From an uncultured Blautia sp. (GTDB lineage Bacteria > Bacillota > Clostridia > Lachnospirales > Lachnospiraceae): DNA of 64,000 nt. Of the stretch, positions 1 to 8,365 are shown in pieces; the first letter of the stretch is position 1; the number at the start of each line of letters is the position of its first letter. The stretch lies in the NCBI GenBank assembly GCA_958367245.1, contig CATXEA010000014.1, positions 26,015-90,014 on the forward strand, in the 5' to 3' direction. A program made the position numbers and the translations under genes. Under the pieces are notes generated by a model, which was not told the origin of the DNA, did not search any database, and was given only the letters and a program-made list of their open reading frames with translations.

Positions 1-481
1 GGATCGGATCTGCAATTTCCGGAATATCTTTTACAGTTCTGAGAATATTGTCATAAGTAGAGCGTGCTTTTTGTTCTGCAGCGAGGTCTTCGAACAAATC
101 TGTTATAGGATCTCCTTTACTCTGGAATTCACATGCATTGAAAGGAATTCCTCCCGCCGCCTGCGGCCAGATTCCCACTGTATGATCTGTATAGTACGGT
201 CCAAAACCGGATTTCTCTATTTCTTCCATCGAAAGATTACGGGTAAGCTGATGCACGATCGTCCCGATCATTTCCATATGCGCCAGTTCCTCGGTACCAA
301 TGTCTGTCAGTGTAGCGACGGTCATCTGATTCGGCATGGAAAATCTCTGGGACAGATAGCGCATAGACGCTGCAATCTCTCCGTCCGGTCCACCATACTG
401 ACTCATAATAAATTGTGCAAGCTTCGCGTTTGGCTGGGTGATTTTGATTGGATACTGAAGTCTCTTTTCATAATTCCACAT
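1..481 (-). CDS. cotJC: CotJC-type manganese catalase, spore coat (3' end cut by window)
   Basis: 160 codons are visible from the ATG at 481; the C-terminus lies outside the window. The protein opens with MWNYEKRLQYP and continues with a ferritin-like helical segment containing GTEELAHMEM, which carries the Glu and His ligands expected of a manganese catalase di-metal site. It then reads GPYYTDHTVGIWPQAAGG, a stretch typical of CotJC. Family knowledge: CotJC is a spore-coat manganese catalase made in the mother cell. It follows cotJA and cotJB on the same strand with 6 bp between the cotJB stop and this start, so the three genes form one operon. Confidence 0.93.
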   Translation of the reverse strand, partial: MWNYEKRLQYPIKITQPNAKLAQFIMSQYGGPDGEIAASMRYLSQRFSMPNQMTVATLTDIGTEELAHMEMIGTIVHQLTRNLSMEEIEKSGFGPYYTDHTVGIWPQAAGGIPFNACEFQSKGDPITDLFEDLAAEQKARSTYDNILRTVKDIPEIADPI

Positions 482-487
482 GGCTTC

Positions 488-763
488 TCATCGACCTCCT
501 TCCATCTGCCACGGAAATGGCTGTGTCATCCATTTCCAGGAAGACGACTCATTATATACCGCATCATCAACTGTCAGCGGACCATAGCAATGCGCGTATT
601 CTTCCATCAATTCTCTGCGCACCTTCGCAGCATCCCTGTAATAACAGAGGGCTTCTTCATGGCAGGGATGCGTATCCAGAAACAATAAAATGTCGTCTAC
701 TGCAAAGCTGACTTCGTTAATTTTACACAAAAGCTGCTCTCTGGAAAGATTTCTGTCCATCAT
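488..763 (-). CDS. cotJB: Spore coat protein CotJB
   Basis: 91-residue protein starting MMDRNLSREQLL. It contains the CotJB pattern INEVSFAVDDILLFLDTHP near the N-terminus and ends in a Trp/Pro-rich tail (SSSWKWMTQPFPW). The start at 763 is preferred over a longer frame reaching 787, because AGAGG lies 9 bases upstream and the ATG overlaps the cotJA stop (ATGA). Family knowledge: CotJB is a small inner-coat protein encoded with the manganese catalase CotJC. The biochemical role is not established. Confidence 0.93.
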   Translation of the reverse strand: MMDRNLSREQLLCKINEVSFAVDDILLFLDTHPCHEEALCYYRDAAKVRRELMEEYAHCYGPLTVDDAVYNESSSWKWMTQPFPWQMEGGR

Positions 764-1101
764 CTTCTGCCACCTCTCTTTCCGCAAAATGGCTTACAGA
801 GTTCCGGAAAAATTGTTCCCATCTGAAGCGCATGACCAAGCCCGAAGGTGGTCGTAAACTGTTGACAGGGCACATATGCCATAGCCGGCTCCAAATGCGC
901 AAGATGTGTATACATTTCCGCATTTTTGCTCTTTACTCCCGGCATTTTACAGTTACACTCTTCTATTTTTGAAACACAGTGCGGCGGTCTTACCGGTCCG
1001 GGTCCGGGTATTACACAATCCGGTCTTGGCATTGGCTTTGTCATGCCGCAGGTCCGGTTATAGGGACGGCAGCCCGCACAGTTCATCTGATAATTTTCCA
1101 T
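760..1101 (-). CDS. cotJA: Spore coat-associated protein CotJA
   Basis: 113-residue protein. The C-terminal half holds the CotJA core (LEPAMAYVPCQQF, then GTIFPELCKPFCG). The N-terminal half is a Cys/Pro-rich extension (CAGCRPYNRTCG, then PGPGPVRPP) longer than in Bacillus CotJA. The ATG at 1101 has AGGGA 7 bases upstream. An in-frame TTG at 1107 is less likely. Its stop overlaps the cotJB start, so translation is probably coupled. Sporulation-specific expression is expected, but I could not find a convincing sigma-E promoter upstream. Confidence 0.9.
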   Translation of the reverse strand: MENYQMNCAGCRPYNRTCGMTKPMPRPDCVIPGPGPVRPPHCVSKIEECNCKMPGVKSKNAEMYTHLAHLEPAMAYVPCQQFTTTFGLGHALQMGTIFPELCKPFCGKRGGRR

Positions 1102-1200
1102 GAACAAATCCCTTCTGACAATTTTTTATGATTCCCTATATTTTATGTACTGAAAAGAAATATGTGCGCATAGAGCCCCTGAACACAATTCCAAGATGTT

Positions 1201-1372
1201 AGGGTCAAAAGATGCCTGACGAATTGTTTCGTGCCATGCACTCCCACAATTCTGCCCCAAATTCGGATATCGTGGGGCACACACCCCACTTTTATCCTCA
1301 TATTGGGGCGGGTCATAAAGGCATAAAACCACTTATGTGCAAGCACAACGTGATTTATGACCTTTTGACCCT
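1201..1372. repeat. Multi-branched inverted-repeat element (MITE-like or structured RNA)
   Basis: A perfect 11-bp inverted repeat (AGGGTCAAAAG at 1201-1211, CTTTTGACCCT at 1362-1372) encloses four nested hairpins in series. Their arms are 1221-1227/1246-1252 (7 bp), 1253-1259/1273-1279 (7 bp), 1284-1288/1304-1308 (5 bp) and 1311-1319/1354-1362 (9 bp). Outside the closing repeat, GATG matches on both sides with two mismatches between. No open frame is convincing. It fills the cotJA-trkA divergent gap. It could be a non-autonomous mobile element or a transcribed structured RNA; the sequence alone does not decide. Confidence 0.6.
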
Positions 1373-1417
1373 GGCATCATTACAAAAATATATGTTTCAA
1401 ATTCCATACATCAGTGC

Positions 1418-1423
1418 TATAAT
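1418..1423 (+). promoter_or_regulatory. Extended -10 promoter element of trkA-trkH
   Basis: TATAAT preceded by TGC, an extended -10 (TGnTATAAT). Only a poor -35 (TTTCAA) lies 17 bp upstream. The resulting leader of about 100 nt to the trkA ATG is very AT-rich. Confidence 0.55.
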
Positions 1424-1429
1424 GTCTTT

Positions 1430-1498
1430 ATTCAATCTTTATATAATCTTTATTTAACCTTAATGTTATTTTTATATAATCTTAATCTAAGATTGAAT
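1430..1498 (+). repeat. Direct and inverted repeats in the trkA leader
   Basis: TTTATATAATCTT occurs at 1438-1450 and again at 1471-1483, a perfect 13-bp direct repeat with a 33-bp period (three helical turns). They lie inside a perfect 10-bp inverted repeat, ATTCAATCTT at 1430-1439 and AAGATTGAAT at 1489-1498. This arrangement downstream of the -10 suggests binding of a dimeric regulator, but no regulator can be named. Confidence 0.5.
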
Positions 1499-1528
1499 CA
1501 GACAAAAAATCACACTTTTGGAGGAATT

Positions 1529-2887
1529 ATGCAGATTATTATTGTTGGATGCGGTAAAGTTGGAAGTACCCTGGCTGAACAGCTTCAGGAAGAGGAAACG
1601 GACATAACCCTTATTGATGTATCAGCCGAAAAAGTCAACACTCTTTCCGAAAATATCGATGCTATGGGAATCGTAGGAAACGGAGCCAGCATCAATACCC
1701 TGATGGAAGCCGGCATTGAAAATGCGGACATTATGATTGCAGTTACAGGTTCCGACGAACTGAACCTTCTGTGCTGTCTCATCGCACAGAAAACCAGCCG
1801 TTGTCACACTATCGCCAGAGTGCGAAATCCGATTTACGGAAATGAAATCGGCTTTATCAAGGAACGTCTCGGAGTAAACATGATCATCAATCCGGAGTTT
1901 GCAGCAGCTCAGGAAATTTCCCGACTGCTCCGCTTCCCTTCTGCCATAAAGATTGACACCTTCGCCAGAGGCAGAGTTGAGCTGTTGAAGTTCAAGGTTC
2001 TCCCTGAATTTAATCTGGACGGATTGAGTGTCTCCCGCATTACAGAGAAGCTTCAGTGCGATGTCCTTTTCTGCGCTGTAGAAAGCGACGGAAGAGTTGC
2101 CATTCCCGGAGGAAATCATATTCTCCATGACGGAGACTTTGTTTCTATTTTGGCATCTCCACAGAACGCAGCCCTGTTTTTCAAAAAAATCGGCCTGAAA
2201 ACCCATCAGGTAAAAAACGCTCTTATCGTAGGCGGAGGAACTATTTCCCATTACCTGACTTACCTGCTTCAGGACATGAAAATTAATGTAAAAATTATTG
2301 AGAACTCCAAATCCCGCTGCGAAGAATTAAGCGAACTTCTTCCTGATACGACCATTATAAACGGAGACGGCACGAACCGTTCCCTTCTTCTTGAAGAGGG
2401 ACTTGAAAATACAGAGGCTTTTGTCGCCCTGACAAACCTTGACGAAGAAAATATCTTCCTCTCACTTTTTGCCAAAAATATGTCAAACGCCAAGCTTGTG
2501 GCAAAGGTGAACCGCCTCGCTTTCGACGATGTGATTGACAATCTGGATATCGGAAGCGTAATTTATCCGAAATACATAACGGCAGACTGTATTCTCCAGT
2601 ATGTCCGCGCCATGCAGAACAGTATCGGAAGCAATGTTGAAACTCTTTACCATATTCTGGACAACCGTGCCGAAGCGCTGGAGTTTGCAATTAAAGATAC
2701 CTGCCCTGTCCTTGGTATACCACTGTCCGAACTGAATCTGAAAAAGAACCTTCTTGTAGGTTCTCTGAACCGCGGCGGCAAAATAAAAATCCCTCGCGGA
2801 AGCGACACCTTACAGGTCGGAGATACTGTAATCATTGTAACTACTCACAAAGGCCTTCGAGATATCAGTGATATTCTGGATAAATAA
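1529..2887 (+). CDS. trkA: Trk system potassium uptake protein TrkA
   Basis: 452 residues from the ATG at 1529, which has GGAGG 4-5 bases upstream; the longer in-frame extension to 1463 has no ribosome site. The protein is a tandem duplication. An N-terminal Rossmann RCK domain (IIIVGCGKVGS, residues 3-13) is followed by an RCK-C domain, then a second Rossmann half (ALIVGGGTISHY, around residue 230) and a second RCK-C domain. This is the normal double-RCK TrkA layout. It gates the TrkH channel in response to bound nucleotide. trkH begins 12 bp downstream, so they form one operon. Confidence 0.95.
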   Translation: MQIIIVGCGKVGSTLAEQLQEEETDITLIDVSAEKVNTLSENIDAMGIVGNGASINTLMEAGIENADIMIAVTGSDELNLLCCLIAQKTSRCHTIARVRNPIYGNEIGFIKERLGVNMIINPEFAAAQEISRLLRFPSAIKIDTFARGRVELLKFKVLPEFNLDGLSVSRITEKLQCDVLFCAVESDGRVAIPGGNHILHDGDFVSILASPQNAALFFKKIGLKTHQVKNALIVGGGTISHYLTYLLQDMKINVKIIENSKSRCEELSELLPDTTIINGDGTNRSLLLEEGLENTEAFVALTNLDEENIFLSLFAKNMSNAKLVAKVNRLAFDDVIDNLDIGSVIYPKYITADCILQYVRAMQNSIGSNVETLYHILDNRAEALEFAIKDTCPVLGIPLSELNLKKNLLVGSLNRGGKIKIPRGSDTLQVGDTVIIVTTHKGLRDISDILDK

Positions 2888-2899
2888 AGGAGAAAAAAC

Positions 2900-4339
2900 A
2901 TGAACTATTCCATTATCATCTATATCATCGGATGGATTTTAAAACTGGAAGCCGCATTTATGCTTCTTCCGGGCATTACAGCAATTATTTACAGAGAAAA
3001 AACCGGCTTTGTTTTCCTTATCACTATGGCGCTCTGTCTGGCAGCGGGCATTCCCCTCACCAGGAAAAAGCCGAAACAAAAAGCCTTTTACACAAAAGAG
3101 GGCTTCGTGACTGTTGCCCTGAGCTGGATTGTACTCAGTATTATGGGCGCAGTTCCCTTTGTACTGAGCGGCGCAATCCCCCATCCCATTGACGCGCTTT
3201 TTGAAACAGTTTCCGGTTTCACAACAACAGGAGCCAGTATTTTGAGTGATGTGGAATGCCTTCCCCACTGCGTGCTGATCTGGCGAAGCTTCACACACTG
3301 GATTGGAGGTATGGGCGTTCTTGTCTTCATCTTAAGCCTTCTGCCGCTCACCGGCGGATACCATATGAATCTGATGAAAGCAGAAAGCCCCGGTCCGTCC
3401 GTAGGCAAGCTTGTTCCCAAGGTACAGTCCACAGCCAAGATTCTCTATTCCATCTATCTTGGACTTACCCTGCTGCAGATTATTCTCCTGCTGTGCGGAA
3501 AAATGCCGCTTTTTGACACTCTCTGTACCGCATTCGGAACTGCCGGAACAGGAGGCTTCGGTATAAAAAACAACAGTATTGCAGGCTACAGCACCTACAT
3601 ACAGGTTGTTGTCACCATTTTTATGATTCTTTTCGGTATTAACTTCAATGTGTATTTCTTTCTTCTGACAAAGAAATTTGCACAGGCTTTCAAGTGCGAG
3701 GAAGTTCGTTATTATCTGGGAATCATTGCTGTTGCCATTATAATTATCACATTTAATGTCCGCCATATGTTCGGAAGCGTAGGCGAAGCGCTGCAGCATG
3801 CCTCTTTCCAGGTAGGCTCTATCATTACAACTACAGGTTTTGCAACCACAGACTTCAACCTGTGGCCGCAGGTTTCCAGAACAATCCTTATTATTCTGAT
3901 GTTTGTGGGAGCCTGTGCGGGAAGTACAGGCGGCGGCATAAAGGTTTCCCGTTTTGTTATTCTGTGTAAGACCATCCGCAAGGAGCTTCACCTTTATATT
4001 CATCCTAATGCGGTAAAAAAAATCAAGATGGACCAGAAAGTAGTCCCTCACGAGGTAGTGCGCGCCACCAATATTTTCCTGATTGTATATGTCCTGATTT
4101 TCTTTGGCTCTGTATTTCTCATTGCCTTTGACAATTTCGACTATACCACCAATTTTACGGCAGTGGCTGCAACCCTCAACAACATCGGTCCCGGTCTTGA
4201 GCTTGTAGGCCCAACCCAGAACTTTAGTATTTTTTCCTATTTTTCAAAAAGCATTCTCATCTTTGATATGCTTGCAGGACGACTGGAAATTTTCCCTCTG
4301 CTCCTTCTTTTTGTAAAGGACACCTGGAAAAAATTCTGA
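2900..4339 (+). CDS. trkH: Trk/Ktr-type potassium transporter membrane subunit TrkH
   Basis: 479-residue polytopic membrane protein with the four pseudo-repeated pore loops of the TrkH/KtrB family: SGFTTTGAS, GTAGTGGFG, SIITTTGFATTD and ATLNNIGPGL. Each carries the filter glycine. The motif WRSFTHWIGGMGVLVF is a TrkH hallmark. It forms the potassium-conducting channel that the TrkA partner encoded just upstream regulates. The start has GGAG at a good distance. The gene ends 18 bp before a bidirectional terminator shared with the convergent radical SAM gene. Confidence 0.95.
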   Translation: MNYSIIIYIIGWILKLEAAFMLLPGITAIIYREKTGFVFLITMALCLAAGIPLTRKKPKQKAFYTKEGFVTVALSWIVLSIMGAVPFVLSGAIPHPIDALFETVSGFTTTGASILSDVECLPHCVLIWRSFTHWIGGMGVLVFILSLLPLTGGYHMNLMKAESPGPSVGKLVPKVQSTAKILYSIYLGLTLLQIILLLCGKMPLFDTLCTAFGTAGTGGFGIKNNSIAGYSTYIQVVVTIFMILFGINFNVYFFLLTKKFAQAFKCEEVRYYLGIIAVAIIIITFNVRHMFGSVGEALQHASFQVGSIITTTGFATTDFNLWPQVSRTILIILMFVGACAGSTGGGIKVSRFVILCKTIRKELHLYIHPNAVKKIKMDQKVVPHEVVRATNIFLIVYVLIFFGSVFLIAFDNFDYTTNFTAVAATLNNIGPGLELVGPTQNFSIFSYFSKSILIFDMLAGRLEIFPLLLLFVKDTWKKF

Positions 4340-4356
4340 TTCCCCTGTCTTTCCAC

Positions 4357-4390
4357 TAAAAAAGACTGCTTCAAAAGCAGTCTTTTTTAG
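4357..4390. terminator. Bidirectional terminator between trkH and the radical SAM gene
   Basis: Stem AAGACTGCTT/AAGCAGTCTT with a short loop, flanked by A-run and T-run on opposite sides. It can stop transcription from both convergent genes, although it overlaps the last codon and stop of the reverse-strand gene. Confidence 0.85.
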
Positions 4391-5298
4391 ATTCCGTCAT
4401 AATCAAACGCCGGTATAAAGCTTTCCTTCGCAGTCTCTCCATCCTGAAAAAAGCCGTTTTCAATTCCCATAGACAACGCAGCATCAAGAACCTTTTCGTA
4501 TTCTCTGGCTGTTACTCTCCTGTTCAGTTCCGTATGATTCTCGTGACAATAAACAGGTGTATACTGATTCATAATACTGAGATAAATTTCATTCCCATAT
4601 GTTTCATGGAGATATTCCAGAACCTTCACAGAGTTTTTCGTATGTCCGGGGAGTATAAGATTCCTTACGACAGTCCCTCGTCTGATATAACCATCTTCCC
4701 CAAATTCACATTTCCCAGTCTGTCTTACCATTTCTTTTATGGCAATTTTCGCAATCTCAGGGTAATCCGGAGCATGAGAAAGCTCTGCTGCCAGATTCTC
4801 TTCCATATACTTGAAATCCGGAAGATATATGTCTACATATCCATCCAGCATCCGAAGTGTTTCCACCTTTTCATATCCGCCGCAGTTATAGACTACGGGA
4901 AGGCGCAGTCCTCTGAGCCGTGCTGTATCAAGAGCCTCCACGATTCCCGGCACATAATGCGTTCCGGTAACAAGATTGATATTTGCCGCCCCTTTTTCCT
5001 GAAGTTCCAGAAAAATCTCCGCAAGCCTCTCAGACGTAATTTCACGCCCGCTGCTGCCAATGGCAATCTCTCTGTTCTGACAATAACTGCATCTTAAATT
5101 ACAGCCTGTAAAAAATACAGCTCCTGAGCCTTTTTCTCCGGAAATACAGGGTTCCTCCCACATATGAAGAGAAGCGCGGGCAGCAAAAATCCTGCTGTCC
5201 ATTCCGCAATACCCTTTCTTTCCTTCCAGACGGTTTACATGGCAGTTCCTCGGACAGAGTGTACAGTCTTTATATAGCTGCATTTTCTTTGTACTCAT
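4387..5298 (-). CDS. Radical SAM protein, PflX/pyruvate-formate-lyase-activase-like
   Basis: 303 residues. The radical SAM CxxxCxxC motif is at Cys66, Cys70 and Cys73 (FFTGCNLRCSYCQN). An extra N-terminal cysteine set (Cys12, Cys15, Cys19, Cys31) suggests a second iron-sulfur site, the layout of the uncharacterised PflX/COG1313 group, not of true pyruvate formate-lyase activase. The substrate is unknown. The gene overlaps the upstream threonine-aldolase gene by 29 bp if the ATG at 5298 (GAGG 7 bases upstream) is used. An ATG at 5283 would shorten the overlap. The two are probably co-transcribed. Confidence 0.85.
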   Translation of the reverse strand: MSTKKMQLYKDCTLCPRNCHVNRLEGKKGYCGMDSRIFAARASLHMWEEPCISGEKGSGAVFFTGCNLRCSYCQNREIAIGSSGREITSERLAEIFLELQEKGAANINLVTGTHYVPGIVEALDTARLRGLRLPVVYNCGGYEKVETLRMLDGYVDIYLPDFKYMEENLAAELSHAPDYPEIAKIAIKEMVRQTGKCEFGEDGYIRRGTVVRNLILPGHTKNSVKVLEYLHETYGNEIYLSIMNQYTPVYCHENHTELNRRVTAREYEKVLDAALSMGIENGFFQDGETAKESFIPAFDYDGI

Positions 5299-6322
5299 CC
5301 AACAGCCTCATCAGCTCTTCTACCGCTTCTTTACCTGTAGCCCAGCTTGTGGCAAAACGTACGACTGTATGTGTCTCGTCATATTTTTCCCAGAAACTGA
5401 AACCGACTTTTTTCTTCAGTTCTTCCATTTCCCTGTCTTCAAGAATAATAAACTGCTGATTGGTAGGCGATTCCAAAAAGAAACGATATCCTCTTTTTGA
5501 AAAGCCCTCTTTGAGAAGTTCCGCCATGTCAATCGCATGTTTACTGATTTCAAAATACAGATTATCTGTAAATAGGGTATCAAACTGAACTCCCAGAAGA
5601 CGTCCCTTGGCAAGAAGCGCTCCGTGCTGTTTGATTCTTGTGAGAAAATGCTTCGGGGTGTTATTTTTCGTAAATACGACAGCCTCACCGCAGAGCGCTC
5701 CTACCTTGGTTCCTCCAATATAAAAAGCATCACAGTATTTGGCAATCATCGGAAGGGTCACATCTGTTTCTCTGCTCATAAGTCCGTATCCAAGACGGGC
5801 TCCGTCCAGATAAAGAGGGATTTCATACTTTCTGCAAACAGAGGAAATCTCTTTTAATTCCGCCTCTGTATACAGAGTTCCGTACTCTGTCGGGTGGGAA
5901 ATATAAACAGCTCCCGGAAATACCATATGCTCATAGCTGTCATCCCCGTAAAAGGTTTCAAGATAAGCAATCAGCTCGTCTGCATGGATTTTCCCATTGT
6001 GCTGAGAAATGGCAAGTACCTTGTGCCCCGTATATTCCACAGCTCCCGATTCATGGGCATTGATATGTCCTGTAGCTGCGCTTACCACTCCTTCATAACT
6101 CTCAAGCAGGGTATCAAGAATCGTGGCATTTGTCTGAGTCCCTCCCACTAAGAAATGTACATCCGCCTCCGGACACTGGCAGGCTTCTTTAATCTTCTCT
6201 TTTGCACGTTCACAGTATTTGTCTGCTCCATAGCCTGTAAGCTGCTCCATATTTGTCTCAACGAGGCGCTGCAGAATCTTTCCATGAGCGCCTTCAATAT
6301 AATCGCTTTCAAATGACAACAT
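5270..6322 (-). CDS. Low-specificity threonine aldolase-family PLP enzyme
   Basis: 350 residues from the ATG at 6322, chosen because AGGAG lies 9 bases upstream; the frame is open 9 codons further but without a ribosome site. The fold-type I PLP lysine is predicted at Lys206 in YIGGTKVGALCGE. The aspartate in LDGARLGYG and the VGGTQTNAT cofactor-phosphate region also fit. The family cleaves threonine or allo-threonine to glycine and acetaldehyde; related beta-eliminating lyases share the fold, so substrate is inferred. Its 3' end overlaps the radical SAM gene. Confidence 0.88.
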   Translation of the reverse strand: MLSFESDYIEGAHGKILQRLVETNMEQLTGYGADKYCERAKEKIKEACQCPEADVHFLVGGTQTNATILDTLLESYEGVVSAATGHINAHESGAVEYTGHKVLAISQHNGKIHADELIAYLETFYGDDSYEHMVFPGAVYISHPTEYGTLYTEAELKEISSVCRKYEIPLYLDGARLGYGLMSRETDVTLPMIAKYCDAFYIGGTKVGALCGEAVVFTKNNTPKHFLTRIKQHGALLAKGRLLGVQFDTLFTDNLYFEISKHAIDMAELLKEGFSKRGYRFFLESPTNQQFIILEDREMEELKKKVGFSFWEKYDETHTVVRFATSWATGKEAVEELMRLLDEYKENAAI

Positions 6323-6367
6323 CTTTCCTGTCTCCTTTATCTGATACATTCAAATTATTTTATCATA

Positions 6368-6396
6368 AAAATCCCGGCTTTTACACCGGGATTTTA
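6368..6396. terminator. Terminator downstream of the ACT-domain gene
   Basis: AAATCCCGG/CCGGGATTT stem with a TTTTACA-type loop and flanking A/T runs. It lies between the ACT gene and the threonine aldolase start and can act in the reverse direction. Confidence 0.8.
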
Positions 6397-6427
6397 TGCT
6401 TTTTAACTTTTTATGGAAGCTTATTGG

Positions 6428-6859
6428 TTATAAGCTCTGAAGCTCGTCCTGACATACCGGACGGATGCCGTTCTGCTGAAGAACTCTGATGGCTTTTTCG
6501 TTATCCTCCACACGGAAAATCATATATGCGATTCCTTTCTTTCTTGTTGTGAACGCATACATATATTCGATATTTACATCATTATCTCCAAGCACACTGA
6601 TTGCCTTGGAAAGAGCTCCCGGTTCGTCAGGCATTTCCACTGCCAGAACCTTGGTGATGGAAATGATATAATCTGCATCCTTTAATACTGTAGACGCACT
6701 GTAAATGTCATCCACGATCAGACGGACAATGCCGAAATCTGCTGCCTCTGCCAATGAGAGCGCCCGCATGTCAATGTTGTTCTGTGAAAGAACTTCTGTC
6801 AGTTCCGCCAGTCTTCCCGGCTTATTTTCCAGAAAAACGGAAATCTGTTTCACTGTCAT
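6428..6859 (-). CDS. Tandem ACT-domain amino-acid-binding protein
   Basis: 143 residues made of two ACT domains with no catalytic domain. The first begins VKQISVFLENKPGRLAELTEVL (about residues 3-70); the second contains AVEMPDEPGALSKAISVL (about 71-143). Stand-alone double-ACT proteins are regarded as amino-acid sensors. The gene lies 12 bp downstream of the phenylacetate-CoA ligase gene on the same strand. This pairing is common in anaerobes and suggests a link to aromatic amino-acid or aryl-acid metabolism. GGAGG precedes the ATG. Confidence 0.9.
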   Translation of the reverse strand: MTVKQISVFLENKPGRLAELTEVLSQNNIDMRALSLAEAADFGIVRLIVDDIYSASTVLKDADYIISITKVLAVEMPDEPGALSKAISVLGDNDVNIEYMYAFTTRKKGIAYMIFRVEDNEKAIRVLQQNGIRPVCQDELQSL

Positions 6860-6871
6860 GTTTTTTCCTCC

Positions 6872-8182
6872 TTATTTATTCTGATATAAATTACGTTTAT
6901 CAATTACGCGAACAGCCTTGCCCTCGCTTCTCGCAATCGTCTTAGGATTAACAAGCTTCACCTTCGCATAGATACCAAGCATCGCTTTCAGCGCTGCTAC
7001 AAGTTCTTTCTCTTTATTTGCCACAACGCTCAGACTGTCTGAGAACATTTCCGGTGTCATTTCAACCTGAACCTCAATGGTATCGCTGTTGTTTACACGG
7101 TCTACAATAATCTGGTAGTTTGCTGCATATCCCTTGTTCATAAGAACTGTCTCAATCTGTGACGGGAATACGTTCACGCCTTTGACAATGAGCATATCGT
7201 CGCTTCTGCCAAGAGGCTTGGTCATTTTTACGTGGGTTCTGCCGCAGGAACATTTCTCTCTGCTCAAAATACAGATGTCGCGTGTACGATAACGAAGCAG
7301 CGGAAATGCCTCTTTCGTAATACTGGTAAACACAAGCTCTCCCTTTTCGCCGTCCGGAAGAACCTCCCCTGTCTTCGGATTAATGACTTCCGCAATGAAA
7401 TGGTCTTCGTTTATGTGCATTCCGCCCTGCGCGGAACATTCGAACGCAACGCCGGGGCCTGAGATTTCTGTGAGTCCGTAGATATCATACGCCTTAATTC
7501 CAAGTTTCTCTTCCACATCGCGGCGCATCTCCTCTGTCCATGCTTCAGCGCCGAAAATACCTGCCTTTAATTTGATTTCGTCCTGAAGTCCTCTCTCATG
7601 GATACTCTCTGCAAGATACGCAGCATAGGATGGCGTACAGCAAAGAATCGTAGAGCCAAGGTCTGTCATAAACTGAATCTGGCGGTCTGTATTTCCGGAT
7701 GACATGGGAAGAGTCAGACAGCCTACTTTATGGGAACCGCCGTTTAACCCCGGACCTCCTGTAAAAAGTCCATAACCATAACTTACATGGCAGACATCAT
7801 CCTTTGTTCCGCCTGCTGCAGTGATAGCTCTTGCACAGCAGTCTTCCCACAGGTCTATATCATGCTGGGTATAAAATGCCACCACTCTGCGTCCTGTAGT
7901 GCCGCTTGTAGACTGAATGCGGACACACTCGCTAAGCGGTCTTGCCAGAAGGCCGTATGGATATTCGTCCCGTAAGTCGTCTTTCGTAATAAAAGGTAAT
8001 TTATGTAAATCGTCTACAGACTGAATGTCTTCCGGAGATACCCCCATCTCTTCCATTCTCTTTCTGTACATCGGCACATTGTCCCATACGTTTCGTACCT
8101 GTTTCACAAGTCTTTCACTCTGCCATTGACGAATCTGCTCTCTGGAGGCACACTCGATTTCCGGCTGATAATATCTTTCCAT
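6872..8182 (-). CDS. Phenylacetate-CoA ligase family protein
   Basis: 436 residues, the usual length for PaaK. The phosphate-binding loop TSGTTG is at residues 92-97, YGLTEISGPG forms the adenylate site, and RYRTRD plus GRSDDMLIVKGVNVFP mark the hinge and C-terminal lid. The enzyme activates aryl acids such as phenylacetate to the CoA thioester using ATP. In anaerobes close relatives accompany indolepyruvate ferredoxin oxidoreductase, which is not present here. AAGGAG lies 7 bases before the ATG. The ACT gene follows in the same operon. Confidence 0.92.
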   Translation of the reverse strand: MERYYQPEIECASREQIRQWQSERLVKQVRNVWDNVPMYRKRMEEMGVSPEDIQSVDDLHKLPFITKDDLRDEYPYGLLARPLSECVRIQSTSGTTGRRVVAFYTQHDIDLWEDCCARAITAAGGTKDDVCHVSYGYGLFTGGPGLNGGSHKVGCLTLPMSSGNTDRQIQFMTDLGSTILCCTPSYAAYLAESIHERGLQDEIKLKAGIFGAEAWTEEMRRDVEEKLGIKAYDIYGLTEISGPGVAFECSAQGGMHINEDHFIAEVINPKTGEVLPDGEKGELVFTSITKEAFPLLRYRTRDICILSREKCSCGRTHVKMTKPLGRSDDMLIVKGVNVFPSQIETVLMNKGYAANYQIIVDRVNNSDTIEVQVEMTPEMFSDSLSVVANKEKELVAALKAMLGIYAKVKLVNPKTIARSEGKAVRVIDKRNLYQNK

Positions 8183-8316
8183 GTAGTTTCTCCTTTTCTG
8201 TCCCTCTATGTAAATAGCATTTATATTATTAATACTATAACATTTTAACGCTTCAACGTAAAGATGTTTTTTATAAAAAAAAGTTGATTTTTTTCATAAA
8301 CCGGTTAGAAAATCAG

Positions 8317-8360
8317 CAAAAACGCGGCTCCCGGAGAAGTCTTTTCCAAAAACCGCGTTC
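8317..8360 (-). terminator. Terminator of the spoIIGA-sigE operon
   Basis: On the reverse strand AACGCGG pairs with CCGCGTT across a 25-nt loop, followed by a T-run. It begins just after the sigE stop codon. Confidence 0.7.
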
Positions 8361-8365
8361 TCACC

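Noticed and set aside
1138..1165. Sigma-E promoter for cotJABC
   Set aside because: CATAAAAT with ATATT upstream is suggestive, but the spacing of 11-13 bp is too short for the sigma-E consensus.
1424..1528. c-di-AMP (ydaO) riboswitch before trkA
   Set aside because: Expected because such switches often control potassium uptake, but the leader is AT-rich, too short and lacks the conserved segments.
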